Source of the DNA: Tieghemiomyces parasiticus
Lineage: Eukaryota > Kickxellomycota > Dimargaritomycetes > Dimargaritales > Dimargaritaceae
DNA length: 64,000 nucleotides
Direction: 5' to 3'
Assembly: GCA_027575765.1 (NCBI GenBank)
Contig: JANBPT010000045.1
Span: forward strand, 30,660-94,659
This document shows positions 32,186-42,745 of this stretch, piece after piece; within the stretch, counting starts at the first letter, position 1; each line of letters opens with the position of its first letter. The notes beneath the pieces are model-generated. The model did not search any database, was not told where the DNA came from, and saw nothing but the letters and a program-made list of their open reading frames with translations. The position numbers and the translations under genes are program-made.

Positions 32186-35100
32186 CACCAAGGCCAAGTG
32201 GGGTTAGACGGCGAAGGCAAGAAAGCTACTATTACTGGTAATCCAGTCTATGTAGGTGGGTGATGGTCAATAGTAGGGATGATAGGCGACGCAAAGTGCG
32301 GAAAGAGGTAATGTTAGGGTAGCGAGGGATACGGAGGGCCCCGGTAGGTTGTAGACGCACTGGCTTGGCCAAGGGAAATAAGTCAAAGGCTAATAGGGCT
32401 AGGAGGGATGGAGCCCAGGGTAGAAAAGTATAAAGATGGGTGAAGACGTTGGTAGGCGCTAGTGCGGTCGAAATGGTATTTCTGAGGCTATAGTGACTAG
32501 AAAGAGTGACGGGTGTCTCGTCTTTTATAAATCGAGCGCCATCAGAGTCACCGACGGGTGGATCATTCGGCCGGGTCGCCCACGCCCCCTATCTATTCGC
32601 GACAGACGTCGGGGGTCATGACGGACTCGCCATAGGTGAACCCGGACTACTGTAAACAACGCACCCAAACGGGGATATTGATATTGACGGATCCGTGTGT
32701 ATGCTTAAAGAATACGGGACGAATGAGCGTGCGGGGTGAGAGCCCTCCCCATTTGTAGCGGAATTTATTCTTTCTAGTTTCCCGCCCTCTGCTCCCATTT
32801 GTTTCGATGTCTCGACGGCGGCTTCCGCGGCGCTTATTCGTTCAGAAATCGTCAACCAACGCATATGCCGTTTGGAAACACACACAAGGGGCAGTCCGGG
32901 CTTTGCGCCGGCTGGACCAGTTCGGACCCCAGACGGTGCTCTGAGGGGGGGAAGGTTGAGCCTCACTGTAGTAGAACTAAGGTAGCATACAGCAGTTCCC
33001 TGCCGCGTTCCCCTCGAATGACTGCAGCGCTGCCCTGGCTGGATTTATGACCTGGCTCCTGGACACGCCAGGCACATAGACCGCTTTTTCGACATCGGTC
33101 GGGCCACACAGACGCCGAGTTGTGAGACAGACGCGGAGGTCGGGTTGGGGGGTAATGTAGGACAGCAGCAAGGGGCGGCGCCGTTTGGTGGTACGGCACG
33201 GCTACCTGTCTTTTGGCGGGTGCCTAAATCAAAGTCAGTAACAGAAATAGTCACAGGGTGGCGCACTCGCCTGGCTACTGCACCATCCCACAATAGGCAT
33301 CAGCGGGGATGCTATAATAGGGATCACAAAACCTTGCGGGTTTGGCTCTGAGGGCCATGTGTCGGGCTTCAATGCCAGGCTGGTAGAATGGGGAATTGGC
33401 TTAACTGTGTGGGTGGAGCACATGAGAGTGTATTCCGCCACCCTGGTAGTGTAGTCATGAAACCCTCCGGTTGGACCTGCACACTCGCACCAGTCCATCT
33501 GGGCCCTATCGTCCACCCTAGACTGATCGCCACAGACTCTTTCCGGCCCGGGCTCCGAGCCCAATGGCGTCAAAGGCCTACACGTTTCCAATGGGGGGAG
33601 GGAAAGTGACCCAGTGATGTGCAGTCGCAAGGCCTACCCTGGTTCCAGATGACGATATCAAGGAGCACCCTGTGGCCCCAGTGTCGGGCAGCAAACGCTG
33701 GATGGGGCAAGCTGGCGAGAGTGGTTCAAACGAGCACCTTCGAAGAAGGTTCTATTTTTCCCGGGCCTGCCCTCGATTCGTCCACCGTGACCAGGACGTC
33801 AGTGTCGGCCAACTTCCTGAGCACCTGTACAGTCGTCATACCCCAATAAGGCCTCACCTTACACCTAAATTTTCCGCCTTGGGCTCTCACGATTTAGGCA
33901 ATCTATTTACGTTGGGCGGCAACGTGTCGGTACTGTCAACAATCGTGGCAGTGGGGATCCAGCCTCCTACCCCCGTGACTTGTTGAAATCCCTTGGACAC
34001 CCGGTAGCCAATCAAACATGCGGACGCAGGAAAGGGGCGCTCCGAGACCCTCCGTAAACAGGCTGCGGTACAGCTGCCGTAGCTGGACCCACGTTGGCAG
34101 GCCCGCCCAAGATCCGGCGGTGATAAGCGCCCGTGGCCAATGGGGTGGCGGGGCTGAGGCAAGATCCAGCGACCGCATTGGCTGTGGGGAGAGATGGACC
34201 GAGCCTGGTGACCAAGCCCATCTTCCAATGGGTCAGGGGCTCCTCACATACCAACCAAATAATAGGGCTGGGGCGGCTTGGCTGACTAATAGTATATGTC
34301 TTGAGGTACCGGATCGCTTAAATTATTCCGTTGTCTAAGGGGAGGGGTACCTTGGGCCGCTTCCCCACAGTTAGACTCTACGGCCAGGAACCACGGCTTC
34401 CGACAAGACTTGGTCGCGCTGGTTGTGCATAGTGATGCGGAAAGTAAGCAGGTGGTCCTTCATTGGCAGCTAAGGGGGGGGGTGCGGCTAAAGGCCTTGC
34501 GTCAGGTTGAAGTGATTTCGGGCGAACCACCTCGGCCGTAAGCCAGGTACCCAGCCTACCAACAGCCCAATAGACAGATTCTCGGCTGCCGTTTACCTTC
34601 CATGCGAACCCTCGGAATAGCGGCAAGCAAGCAGAAGTCCGCCCAGTCGCCTTAGCTCAAGAACCACCGCCTCAATGGCCTCTTCGCACCACTGGTCTGC
34701 CGGACAATGAGCATTGGGGAGGGGCCTTGTTCAAGTCGCTACGATCGGTCCCAAGCGTATGGCTGACAATCTAGATCAGGCGACGTGAGGAAAGGGCAAT
34801 GTGAAAAAAAAGGGGAGTACTGGGGTTGTCGACTCTCCAGCGGTGCATCCAGACAGGCTGCTAGCCGATGGCCAGCCGAGGATGGCAGTCGGCGGATATA
34901 GTCTGGCTATGTTTGGCCAGCGGAGTTTGGCCCCGTTGCCTTTTTGCGCTCTCTATTCGACGACATCCCCGCAGGACTTGCAAGGGACTGCCTAGGTCCA
35001 CAGAGCCGGTTGTGATTTTGTCCCGCCCAGGTGCGCTACGCCCCAACCCCTTCCTCTCTTTTCCTGCCGCCGTTTGCACCTTTTCTACAAAGTAAGGCCT

Positions 35101-35441
35101 GCACATTTCCTCAGCTCGCCTCCTACCCAACGGCTCAGCTCGGCCATACACCACCTGTGCAACCTCGTCCTCTTCTATCACGAAACGCTGCCTCGCCCGT
35201 TTTATTTGCGCACATACCCATCCGGTCGACTTTTGGTCAGCTGCTTCATAGCCCTGCCGGCTTATGTCTCTCCCCCCCCCATTACGGACCAGAGAGAGCC
35301 ATAACCACTAGTCGAACATACCAACCTCCTCGCCCGTCATCGCCGCCCATTGTGTCTTCCGCCCGCACTATATAGATATACGCCAGACTAGCGCCCGGCC
35401 GTTCCGTGACTGCCCGCCACACGCCACCAGCTGCTAAAAAA
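32186..35441. other. Divergent intergenic region, ENA / OSR1-like kinase
   Basis: These 3.3 kb separate two divergent genes. No gene is supported; short frames such as 33672-33986 have no domains. A run of nine C lies at 35272-35280, near the kinase gene. Confidence 0.5.
35369..35375 (+). promoter_or_regulatory. TATA element of OSR1-like kinase gene
   Basis: TATATAG lies 67 bases before the chosen ATG at 35442, so the leader would be short. The assignment is by motif and position. Confidence 0.45.
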
Positions 35442-37535
35442 ATGTTCCGACCCGAGGGGCTACCGCCACCTGAGGAGGAAGCGGCGTCCAAGCTACCCGG
35501 TGCCTCGCTCTTCCAGCGGGCGTCCGTCGCGCTAGACCCGCGAACCTCACGGGTACCACGACGCGGCCCGGCCCTCGTCGGACACCTGGCCGTGCCTGAT
35601 CGCCCTGGCCTCAACACCGGCCACTCGCCGCCACGCAGCGCCCCTGCCCTAGACATCCCGCCTAATCGCCTCGACCTGGTCCGATCGACCACCGTGGAAA
35701 CCGTACGGCCCAGCATGGACCAGTTTACGGGGCCTTTCTCGAGCGACCTCTATGACTACGAGCTCATCACGCCCGTTGGCTACGGCTCTTCAGCTGTCGT
35801 GTATAAAGGCCTGCACCGGCCCAACGGCAAAACCGTGGGCATCAAAATCATCGACTTGGACATGTTTGAGCGCCGCCAGATTGACGAACTGCGCCGCGAG
35901 ACCCAGGTCATGTCCCTGAGTCGGCACCCCAATGTCCTTGAGGTCATCTCGGCGTTCGTTAAGGCGTCTCAGCTCTATCTTATCACACCATACTTGGCTG
36001 GCGGGTCCTGCCTCGACATTATCAAGAGCGGGTTCCCGCACGGCCTCGACGAGTTTGCTATCGCCCTCATCCTCAAGCAGACCCTGAAGGGGCTGGACTA
36101 TATCCACCGGACTGGCCACATCCATCGTGACGTCAAGGCTGGCAATCTACTCATTGATGAGTCCGGGTGGGTCAAGCTGGCCGATTTCGGCGTCTCGTCG
36201 TCGCTCACCGATACCGTGGGGAACGAGCGCCACGGTGTGCGGCTCACGTTCGTGGGCACTCCCTGCTGGATGGCTCCGGAGGTCATTGAGGAGCGGGCCT
36301 ACGACGCCAAGGCTGACATCTGGTCGTTTGGTATCACTGCCCTCGAGCTGGCCACGGGTGAGGCACCACTGGCCAACCTACCGGCCGTCAAAGTGCTAAT
36401 GTCCACCCTTTCGAAACCCCCGCCAACCCTGGACCGCGACCGCAGTAAACACAAGTACTCACGCCACTTCCAGGACCTTATTGCCCAGTGTCTCCAAAAG
36501 GACCCGGGTCAACGGCCCAGTGCTGCTGATCTCCTCCAGCACCCATTTTTTAGAAAGGCCCGCAAGACCCACAGCTATACCTACCTGGTCACCAACCTTC
36601 TCGCCAAGTTACCCCCGCTGGAGGCCCGCCGACACGAACCCCGCGAACGGCCTCGCGAGTCTATGTCGCGCGGTGTGTCGTGGGATTTTTCACACATCAG
36701 TACGCCTAAGCGCGAACTTGACCACGATGAGGTCACTGCTATGCTTTATCCACCGGATAGCGGTGGAAGATTGTCTGGATCGGGGGAGGTCTCGGCTGAT
36801 GACCAGGGGCCTCTCGAAATGAGCGGCATAAACCCTTCTGGTGACCACCCCCTAGGCTCGACGGAAGCAGGGCACCACCCCACCTCCACTAGCCGCCCGC
36901 TAACCGATGCATTTGCCGCTCCTATGGCTCTGACCGGCACAGATGTCACCACTCCCTTCGCGACAAACTTCAAAGTCGGACGGTTCTCCGTGTCCACCTC
37001 TACCGCCATCGCAGCCTCACCACCCGCTGCGGACTGTGACCTTTTAACGGCCTCCGGTACAGCCTCCACCTCAACCTCCCCTCGCCCGCAGTTAGCTCCC
37101 ATCTTGGCTAACTCGCCACCTGCGCCGTCGTCCGCCCTTCTACCACCCACTTCGGCCACCAACCGCCGCGGACGGTTCGCGGTCAGTAAGAAGGCGAGTT
37201 CCAGTAGTTTGGCCGCCAGCAGCATGGTGACCCCGGCGACGACTGCGGGGGCTTCGCCATCGCTCTCGAATGATTTACCAGCCGCCGTGGCTGCCGAAAA
37301 GTCAGTGACCGATAGTCCCCGGGACGAGCTGGCTGAGCCACCAGACGACCAGGCACAGATTATCCGGCAGCTGCGGGCCATCATGCTTGGGGAGGCTGGC
37401 TTGACCACGCTAGGTGGGGCCGACCCTCTAGTGGATTACGTAGCCAGTCTCCGATCGTCCCTTGCCGAGGCCGAAGCCGAGGTGCGCCGGTTGCGCGAAG
37501 TGAACGAGGGCTTGGAGCAGCGGCTGCGTGACTAA
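35442..37535 (+). CDS. OSR1/SPAK-like STE20 kinase (GCK-VI)
   Basis: A 697-residue Ser/Thr kinase. The ATG at 35442 follows an A-run; the kinase domain spans about 106-370. Visible motifs: glycine loop VGYGSSAVVYKG, catalytic Lys in GIKIIDL (K135), HRDVKAGN (D230), DFGVSSS (D248), and GTPCWMAPEV. The stretch KADIWSFGITALELATGEAP with VKVLMSTL is characteristic of the OSR1/SPAK/Fray branch, which in animals regulates cation-chloride transport under osmotic stress. The C-terminal tail is Ser/Ala/Pro-rich and carries two RFxV sequences, RFSV at 514-517 and RFAV at 578-581. I do not see an obvious CCT docking domain. The protein ends in a coiled coil (LRSSLAEAEAEVRRLREVNEG). A later ATG (residue 92) just before the kinase is an alternative start. 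Confidence 0.85.
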   Translation: MFRPEGLPPPEEEAASKLPGASLFQRASVALDPRTSRVPRRGPALVGHLAVPDRPGLNTGHSPPRSAPALDIPPNRLDLVRSTTVETVRPSMDQFTGPFSSDLYDYELITPVGYGSSAVVYKGLHRPNGKTVGIKIIDLDMFERRQIDELRRETQVMSLSRHPNVLEVISAFVKASQLYLITPYLAGGSCLDIIKSGFPHGLDEFAIALILKQTLKGLDYIHRTGHIHRDVKAGNLLIDESGWVKLADFGVSSSLTDTVGNERHGVRLTFVGTPCWMAPEVIEERAYDAKADIWSFGITALELATGEAPLANLPAVKVLMSTLSKPPPTLDRDRSKHKYSRHFQDLIAQCLQKDPGQRPSAADLLQHPFFRKARKTHSYTYLVTNLLAKLPPLEARRHEPRERPRESMSRGVSWDFSHISTPKRELDHDEVTAMLYPPDSGGRLSGSGEVSADDQGPLEMSGINPSGDHPLGSTEAGHHPTSTSRPLTDAFAAPMALTGTDVTTPFATNFKVGRFSVSTSTAIAASPPAADCDLLTASGTASTSTSPRPQLAPILANSPPAPSSALLPPTSATNRRGRFAVSKKASSSSLAASSMVTPATTAGASPSLSNDLPAAVAAEKSVTDSPRDELAEPPDDQAQIIRQLRAIMLGEAGLTTLGGADPLVDYVASLRSSLAEAEAEVRRLREVNEGLEQRLRD

Positions 37536-38628
37536 TCTATAGGTCGTGAGGGGCTACTCAACGACTCCGCATCTTCATGATCCCGCTGTACTATTGTATT
37601 CCCAAACCCTGACCTGACATCCCATTGTTTTTGTTTGTTTTGTTGGTTTGGACTGTATGTATTTTGCTAACCTGTCAAACCAGCGTCTGTCTTGCTATTT
37701 TACATACGTATCATTAAACCTTATATGGCCGGTTTGGAAGCCATTTAGCCTCTTTTTTTTCCTGTACGAACGGTGATAATCAGCCAGCATTGAAATGGAA
37801 GCTGTTGACACTCCCACCCTACCGAAACAAAAAACAATAAATAATGGAGGCATCCCGATAGGAGGGGGGGGAGAAGTGTCCGATAAAAATTGATCAATTG
37901 GAACAAGATCGCGTGGAGGCCTTCCCATGCCATTGTTTTTTTTTTGTTACCTAATCGCTTCCACTTGCTCTGATAACCCTTGAACTTCACCCCACGCCAC
38001 CCATGCACTTAAAAGTGGCGTGCAAGTAAGGATGGGAAAAGGAAATCCCACCATGCGACACGCCACGGGCAATGAAGGGCTCCAGCCAGTGCCACCCGAA
38101 CTGTGTATAGCTGCTCCATCGGTAGGCAGGCCCGTTTGGTGGCAGTCAAGCCATCGTGTTTTTATTGGGTTATTTTTCGGCTCATTCCGAAAGCCGCAAG
38201 CCACACGCACACGCCCTCCCACACGGGACCCACCTTAAATATGGCTCCGACCATTATTCTCGGCGGGAGTTTGGTCGTCGGTATAGCGAGTGTAACGATA
38301 GGAACGAATGGGGGGGGGCGCTTACAGCTAGTGACTTCGGCAAAACGGAATGTAGCCTGCCTCGTCGAGCGAGACAGCGTTCTCGGATGGGGGGGGGAGG
38401 AGTTTATAATTACTTATAAACAGTACCCCCCTATCTTTCCCACTCCCTTGATGCTCAAACCATGCCCACTCCGCACACCTTATTCCTACCTGGACTTTTG
38501 AGACCTCACCGTTTCTCCCTCTTCAGGTCATACTGTTCGCCGCCTGCTTTTTCAGGTAACTTTCCTCGTTTATCCTACATAGTATGATTACATAGCCTCT
38601 TCAACCTTTTATTCATTGGGCATTCTCG
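37536..38628. other. Intergenic region without recognised genes
   Basis: T-rich 3' flank of the kinase gene, then mixed sequence with several G-runs (for example around 38312 and 38390). No gene is supported. Confidence 0.5.
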
Positions 38629-39249
38629 ATGAGGTCGCTTTGTATTTATACCGTTTTGTTTATCACGCTGTGGACGGTTTGGTCGCGACCCTCAGACACC
38701 AACAACTCACCGGGTTTATCGATAGCCAACCTGGTCGATTCCCAGTCCATCGATTATACCGAACCTGAAGTTAAACTCAAACCCCCCGCCAAACCCAAAC
38801 GTGGTATTCTACGCCCATCACCGCCGCCGTCGACACCAGCCTCTTCAACAACTCCCGAGGACGCCGATATCGACTTTGACGACAGCGGCGACGGCGGCGG
38901 CGGCATTGTCAACGGTATCAACATTGACAAGGATGTACACAAGCCACTATTAACCTCCACCGCGCCTGTTACACCGGGCATTCTTCAACGTATCCGGGAC
39001 ACCTTCAGCCGCTACCAAGCTGACTACGCCGTGCTAAAATCTGACCTTGCCGATCTCGGCCAAAACCTCCGGGCCGCCGGTCGTCAGAGCCAAACCCAGG
39101 CGCTGGCATTGACCCGAACCATCACCCTGGCGCTCCTCTCTCAATTGAACCGCCTAATTGACAAGACCCAACAGCGGGTCGAGTATTGGGGTAAAACCCG
39201 GCCAAACCCGTTTGAGTATCACGGTACCAAGGCTGATAGTACCAAATGA
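38629..39249 (+). CDS. Small secreted protein with helical C-terminus
   Basis: Not recognised. A 206-residue single-exon protein with a signal peptide (MRSLCIYTVLFITLWTVWSR, cleavage near 20). A disordered Pro/Ser/Thr stretch with a glycine run follows (DSGDGGGGIV, about 60-110). The C-terminal 90 residues are predicted by eye to be amphipathic helix (ILQRIRDTFSRYQADYAVLK, then QALALTRTITLALLSQLNRL). No cysteine is seen after the signal. An LTR copy begins 124 bases after its stop, in the same orientation. The size, signal and lack of catalytic features would fit an effector-like or structural secreted protein, but no function can be given. Confidence 0.7.
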   Translation: MRSLCIYTVLFITLWTVWSRPSDTNNSPGLSIANLVDSQSIDYTEPEVKLKPPAKPKRGILRPSPPPSTPASSTTPEDADIDFDDSGDGGGGIVNGINIDKDVHKPLLTSTAPVTPGILQRIRDTFSRYQADYAVLKSDLADLGQNLRAAGRQSQTQALALTRTITLALLSQLNRLIDKTQQRVEYWGKTRPNPFEYHGTKADSTK

Positions 39250-39372
39250 TTGTGTGGTGGAAAAAATATATATACAAAATGTGGCTCAATTAAACCAACT
39301 TGAGAAAACTCTATAGAATGTAACCCCGCCCATGGAATACGGTGGAGCGCCGAGGCTCCTATATACTATGTA

Positions 39373-40452
39373 TGTGGTCGATTGAAATGCCTTCACAAAG
39401 CTTATCTCATTGAATCATTGATTGATGCCGCATCCACGCCTCCGCGCACTCTATATCATAGCTTGATCCCGATCAATGATGGCCTACCTATTTGGTAGTC
39501 TGCATTATCCAGGCTTCACACTTTTACCCATACCCATTGTCCTCCATTTCTTTACCTACTCTCCATATACCCTTTTCGATAGGCGTTCAAGCTTCCTGAT
39601 CTTCGAACATGTCATCATCCCAGGCCCCGCCGCCTCGTATCCTTCTAGGGCCTTCTCTTTTCTCTATCCTTTCTCTGGCAGCTACCTAGCCACCCTTCTA
39701 TTCATGCCTGCGGTCGGTCCCGCCACGGCCTGTCGTCCTGGATTCCTCTAGCCCAGGCTGACCAGTTACTTGATTGATGTTGGCCATCCTTCAAGTCTAA
39801 AAGGCCTAACGGTCGCCATTCAATAAACGACATAATATATCCACATAACAATCCCCAACTCCCGTGTCGTAGGGAAAACTACCCTAGAGGAAACTACGGT
39901 TAAGAACTAAGAAGTAAAAGGTTAATAAACTGAAGTGACTTACAAAAGAGTGAAAATGATAACGGTGGATACTGGCGATGTTGGATAAGCTGTTGTTTAT
40001 TGTGTAGCGACCCAGAAGGTCTTTTATACGGTAGGACGTCCTGCATCCTTCACCGCGGCTACGGGTTGGGCCAGGCGAGCCAAAGGACGATAGTGCAAGG
40101 CGGGGCCAGAGTCAGAGCGACTATGAAGGCAGCTGTGCGACTGCCGGGCCAATAAGAAGAATAATGATGGAAGTAGAGCCTTAAAAGGATAGAGGCGGGG
40201 ACGTCTGTCAAAGCAGAAGACGCCATCCGGTAGATCAGGAAGATTGGCGTCGCTACAAAGGAATATCGAATATGGGAATAGGCTAATGGAAATGTAGACA
40301 AGGCCAAGATGCCACAACTGATCGGATCAGTGGTTTAGGGCACCACATCCCGTTTGAAGCTTAAAAGCTTGTTCAGTATTTTAGTATGATTGACGCTTAC
40401 CACAGCTGTGATTTTCAGGTTTTCCTTCCCCCCTTGGTTTTTCTCTGGTCAG
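39373..40452 (+). mobile_element. LTR copy A1 (old solo LTR, interrupted)
   Basis: Begins TGTGGTCGATTG and is about 93-98% identical by eye to 42810-43382 over most of its length. The two parts 39373-39864 and 40353-40452 are contiguous in copy A2. An AATAAA lies at 39822-39827, as expected of an LTR R region. The 91-residue frame inside (39476-39751) is conserved between copies because the DNA is conserved; I do not treat it as a gene. No gag or pol sequence adjoins. Confidence 0.75.
39860..40352 (-). mobile_element. Nested solo LTR with 5-bp target duplication
   Basis: A 483-bp insertion (39865-40347) starts TGTCGT and ends ACCACA on the plus strand, so it has the canonical TG...CA ends within 6-bp near-perfect inverted repeats. 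It is flanked by direct TCCCG at 39860-39864 and 40348-40352. Copy A2 shows the empty site, with a single TCCCG at 43298-43302. Read on the minus strand it is a diverged member of the same family as A1 and A2, with AATAAA at 40001-39996. This orientation is opposite to that of its host copy. Confidence 0.85.
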
Positions 40453-41288
40453 CTATTATATCTATCGATTTACATAGATATATATAATTTCTACTTCAAA
40501 GACATTAGGCAATCCACCATTTGTCTGCCTACGTAAACAAAGAAATGACGGAACGTTTGAGCGACAACCAGTGCAGGCAGGGGGTAAAAATTAAGACCTA
40601 TAAGCGCCTCACAGTGGGCCCCTCAGCATCGCTGTCCACTAGGTTTGGGAATCTCTGTGCCAAGCGTTACACACAGGCCTTCATTGATCAGGTTGGTGGG
40701 CCATCGCACCAGTGGTATATCCAAAACGGAGGGAGCGCTAAGCCCTAGTAGTGACACGGCGTCCAACCTTTCGCCTTTCAAATTTATATTCAACTACCTG
40801 TTCGCCTCCTCATGCACCAATTCGGGTGGCGGGATAATTGATACCACCACAGCAGCATCACCCTCTGCCTTCAGGGATGTGAATAATCCCATCAAGTCGA
40901 CCATGCAGAAAGCAGCTTGACTTGCGTGTTACGGAAAGGATCATACGTGGCGTACCGGTGCTCCCCTACAGGACACGCCACTTTCACCAAGGGTCGTCCT
41001 CTCTTATTCCACTTTCATGCTCCAAGTCTGAATGAAAGGGGGCGTGCCCCCGACCCTCTCCCTGATGAAAGTATATGTATCTCAGCCTGGTACACTTCAC
41101 CTGCTGCACTCAAACAACCAACCTACAGCACACTGATCGGTTTTACTTCACCATTCTTCCTAAACCCCCTGCATTTAACCTCGCCAACCGTTTCGGCCCT
41201 GCTTTTATCGCTGTATCTTCCCCTACCCATCCCCCACCCACATCCAAGCCCAAGCCCACGTACCTCCGATCCACTTGTTCTGTGTACG

Positions 41289-42745
41289 ATGCTGATCCAC
41301 TTTTCTCTGGTCTTACTTGTAACGGTGCCCGCACTCCGCGCCACTGGCTCCGCAGAAGGTACTCACGTCAACAGCAGCCCCATCCTCGACCCGCAATCTG
41401 GTACCCTGCCGAACAGTCATGAGCTATCGGGCAATAAGTTCAACGCCAAACGCAGCTTCTCCGATGCCGGGCTCAATGACGCCTTGGAGGACCCAGCGGC
41501 TCAAATCGAAAGATCGCCTAAAAAAACATCGATCGCTACCAACCATCTACAAGACTGCAGCCTTCTGAAACTGCCCGTGGAGGTCTTAACCCGCTTGGTG
41601 AGCCATTTAAATCTGGAAGCTCTTTATAGTCTCAGAGAAACCTGTCAGTACAGCCGCTTGATCGCAGATAGTCAATACGATAACGTCGTTGAAAATGTAA
41701 GTCCTCCCGAGCTTCGGTCAAGAGTTTGCATGGAGGTTGTTCTTTGGGGCATCTACTCGTGCCCCAAGCAATATTATCGTATTTGATTGAACTTTGCAGC
41801 TAACCCATTCATCCCTTCCGTTGTCGCTACACTAACTACTCACCACTTCGCTCCGACCAGATGCGCCGTGAGAGATACTACAGCGCAACGACTGATCTTC
41901 GCCAAATTCTCCGTATTACTGACGACCCCACCTACGACGCCCAAGATTTCGATTTTAAGGCGGTCTACGATACCCTCCAGCACGGTATACGAGCCGTTCT
42001 TGGCCCTCGATTTCTCCATGCTCTAGATATCAGGCAAGATCCTCACTCGCAACCTGAGAATCACCCTAGGGGTGCGGAGTTTCTGCGCGAGCAATACACG
42101 GCCTGCGAGCAGCTGGTCAACAATATTCCTTGGGTGAACGTGGCGGAACTGGCCGCTGTCGATCAATTTGAGCTATTTCCATACTACGCCCTTATCCATG
42201 GAAGCGACTATGCGCTGCTGTTCAAGGCCTATGAACGCCTCCGCGTCCTTGCCGGGGACATGCGGCTAACGGATCAGGCCCGAGAGGACCCACTGTGGAG
42301 CTCTGACATGCGAGCTGCCGCGGGCAGTATGGGCCTAAATCGACCGGAAATGGTCCCGTTTTTCATGGATTATTGGTTCCCAACGTGGCTATTGCTCTCG
42401 CTCGTCATGAAAGACCCTCAAGTAGCTCTGGATCCGATCGTTACCTTTACACGTACAACCGACCTGCCATTTGAGTCCATCAGCTTCCTGGCCTATCTGC
42501 TGCTTATCGAGCGCGGTATACCTTTGGCGGACGCCCAGAGGATGGCACTACCGATTTGGTTCGACCCTACACAGCAGGTTGTGTGCGCCCATTATTACGG
42601 ATTCTCTCGAGCAGAGGCTATTTTGTGGACAGTACTTGATCAAAACAACCTGATTATCGAGGAGCATCAATGTGAGGTCACATTGATGCCTGAGTCGTTT
42701 CAGTACACCCCCGAAGGTCACCTCCTGATCCGTTTTATGAAGTGA
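41289..42745 (+). CDS. Predicted secreted F-box protein, two exons
   Basis: Exons 41289-41696 and 41861-42745 join in phase 0 across a 164-base GT-AG intron (GTAAGT donor, GACCAG acceptor), giving 430 residues. The N-terminus MLIHFSLVLLVTVPALRA is a good signal peptide. Residues 21-88 are polar linker with an RSPKK cluster. Residues about 90-131 match an F-box (LLKLPVEVLTRLVSHLNLEA, then LRETCQYSRLIAD), the motif that binds Skp1 in SCF ubiquitin ligases. The remaining 300 residues look helical and lack leucine-rich, WD or Kelch repeats that I can recognise. F-box proteins normally act in the cytosol or nucleus, so a signal peptide is odd; an effector delivered to a host cell is one reading, a misread N-terminus another. 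LTR copies A1 and A2 flank it in direct orientation. Confidence 0.75.

Larger units (their letters stand above)
39250..41288. other. Repeat-rich intergenic region
   Basis: This region holds LTR copy A1 (39373-40452) with a younger copy nested in it (39865-40347); both are listed separately. The rest (40453-41288) is AT-rich, with an imperfect palindrome near 40458-40481 (ATATCTA...TAGATAT), and then becomes the leader of the F-box gene. No other gene is seen. Confidence 0.55.

Noticed and set aside
39476..39751. 91-residue frame repeated almost unchanged at 42913-43188
   Set aside because: It lies inside LTR copies A1 and A2; conservation is explained by the DNA repeat, and the diverged copies (nested and A4) do not keep the frame.
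39865..40347. Helitron-like 3' hairpin (TAGGGTAGTTTTCCCTAC on the minus strand)
   Set aside because: A 5-bp target duplication and TG...CA ends fit a solo LTR; Helitrons make no target duplication.
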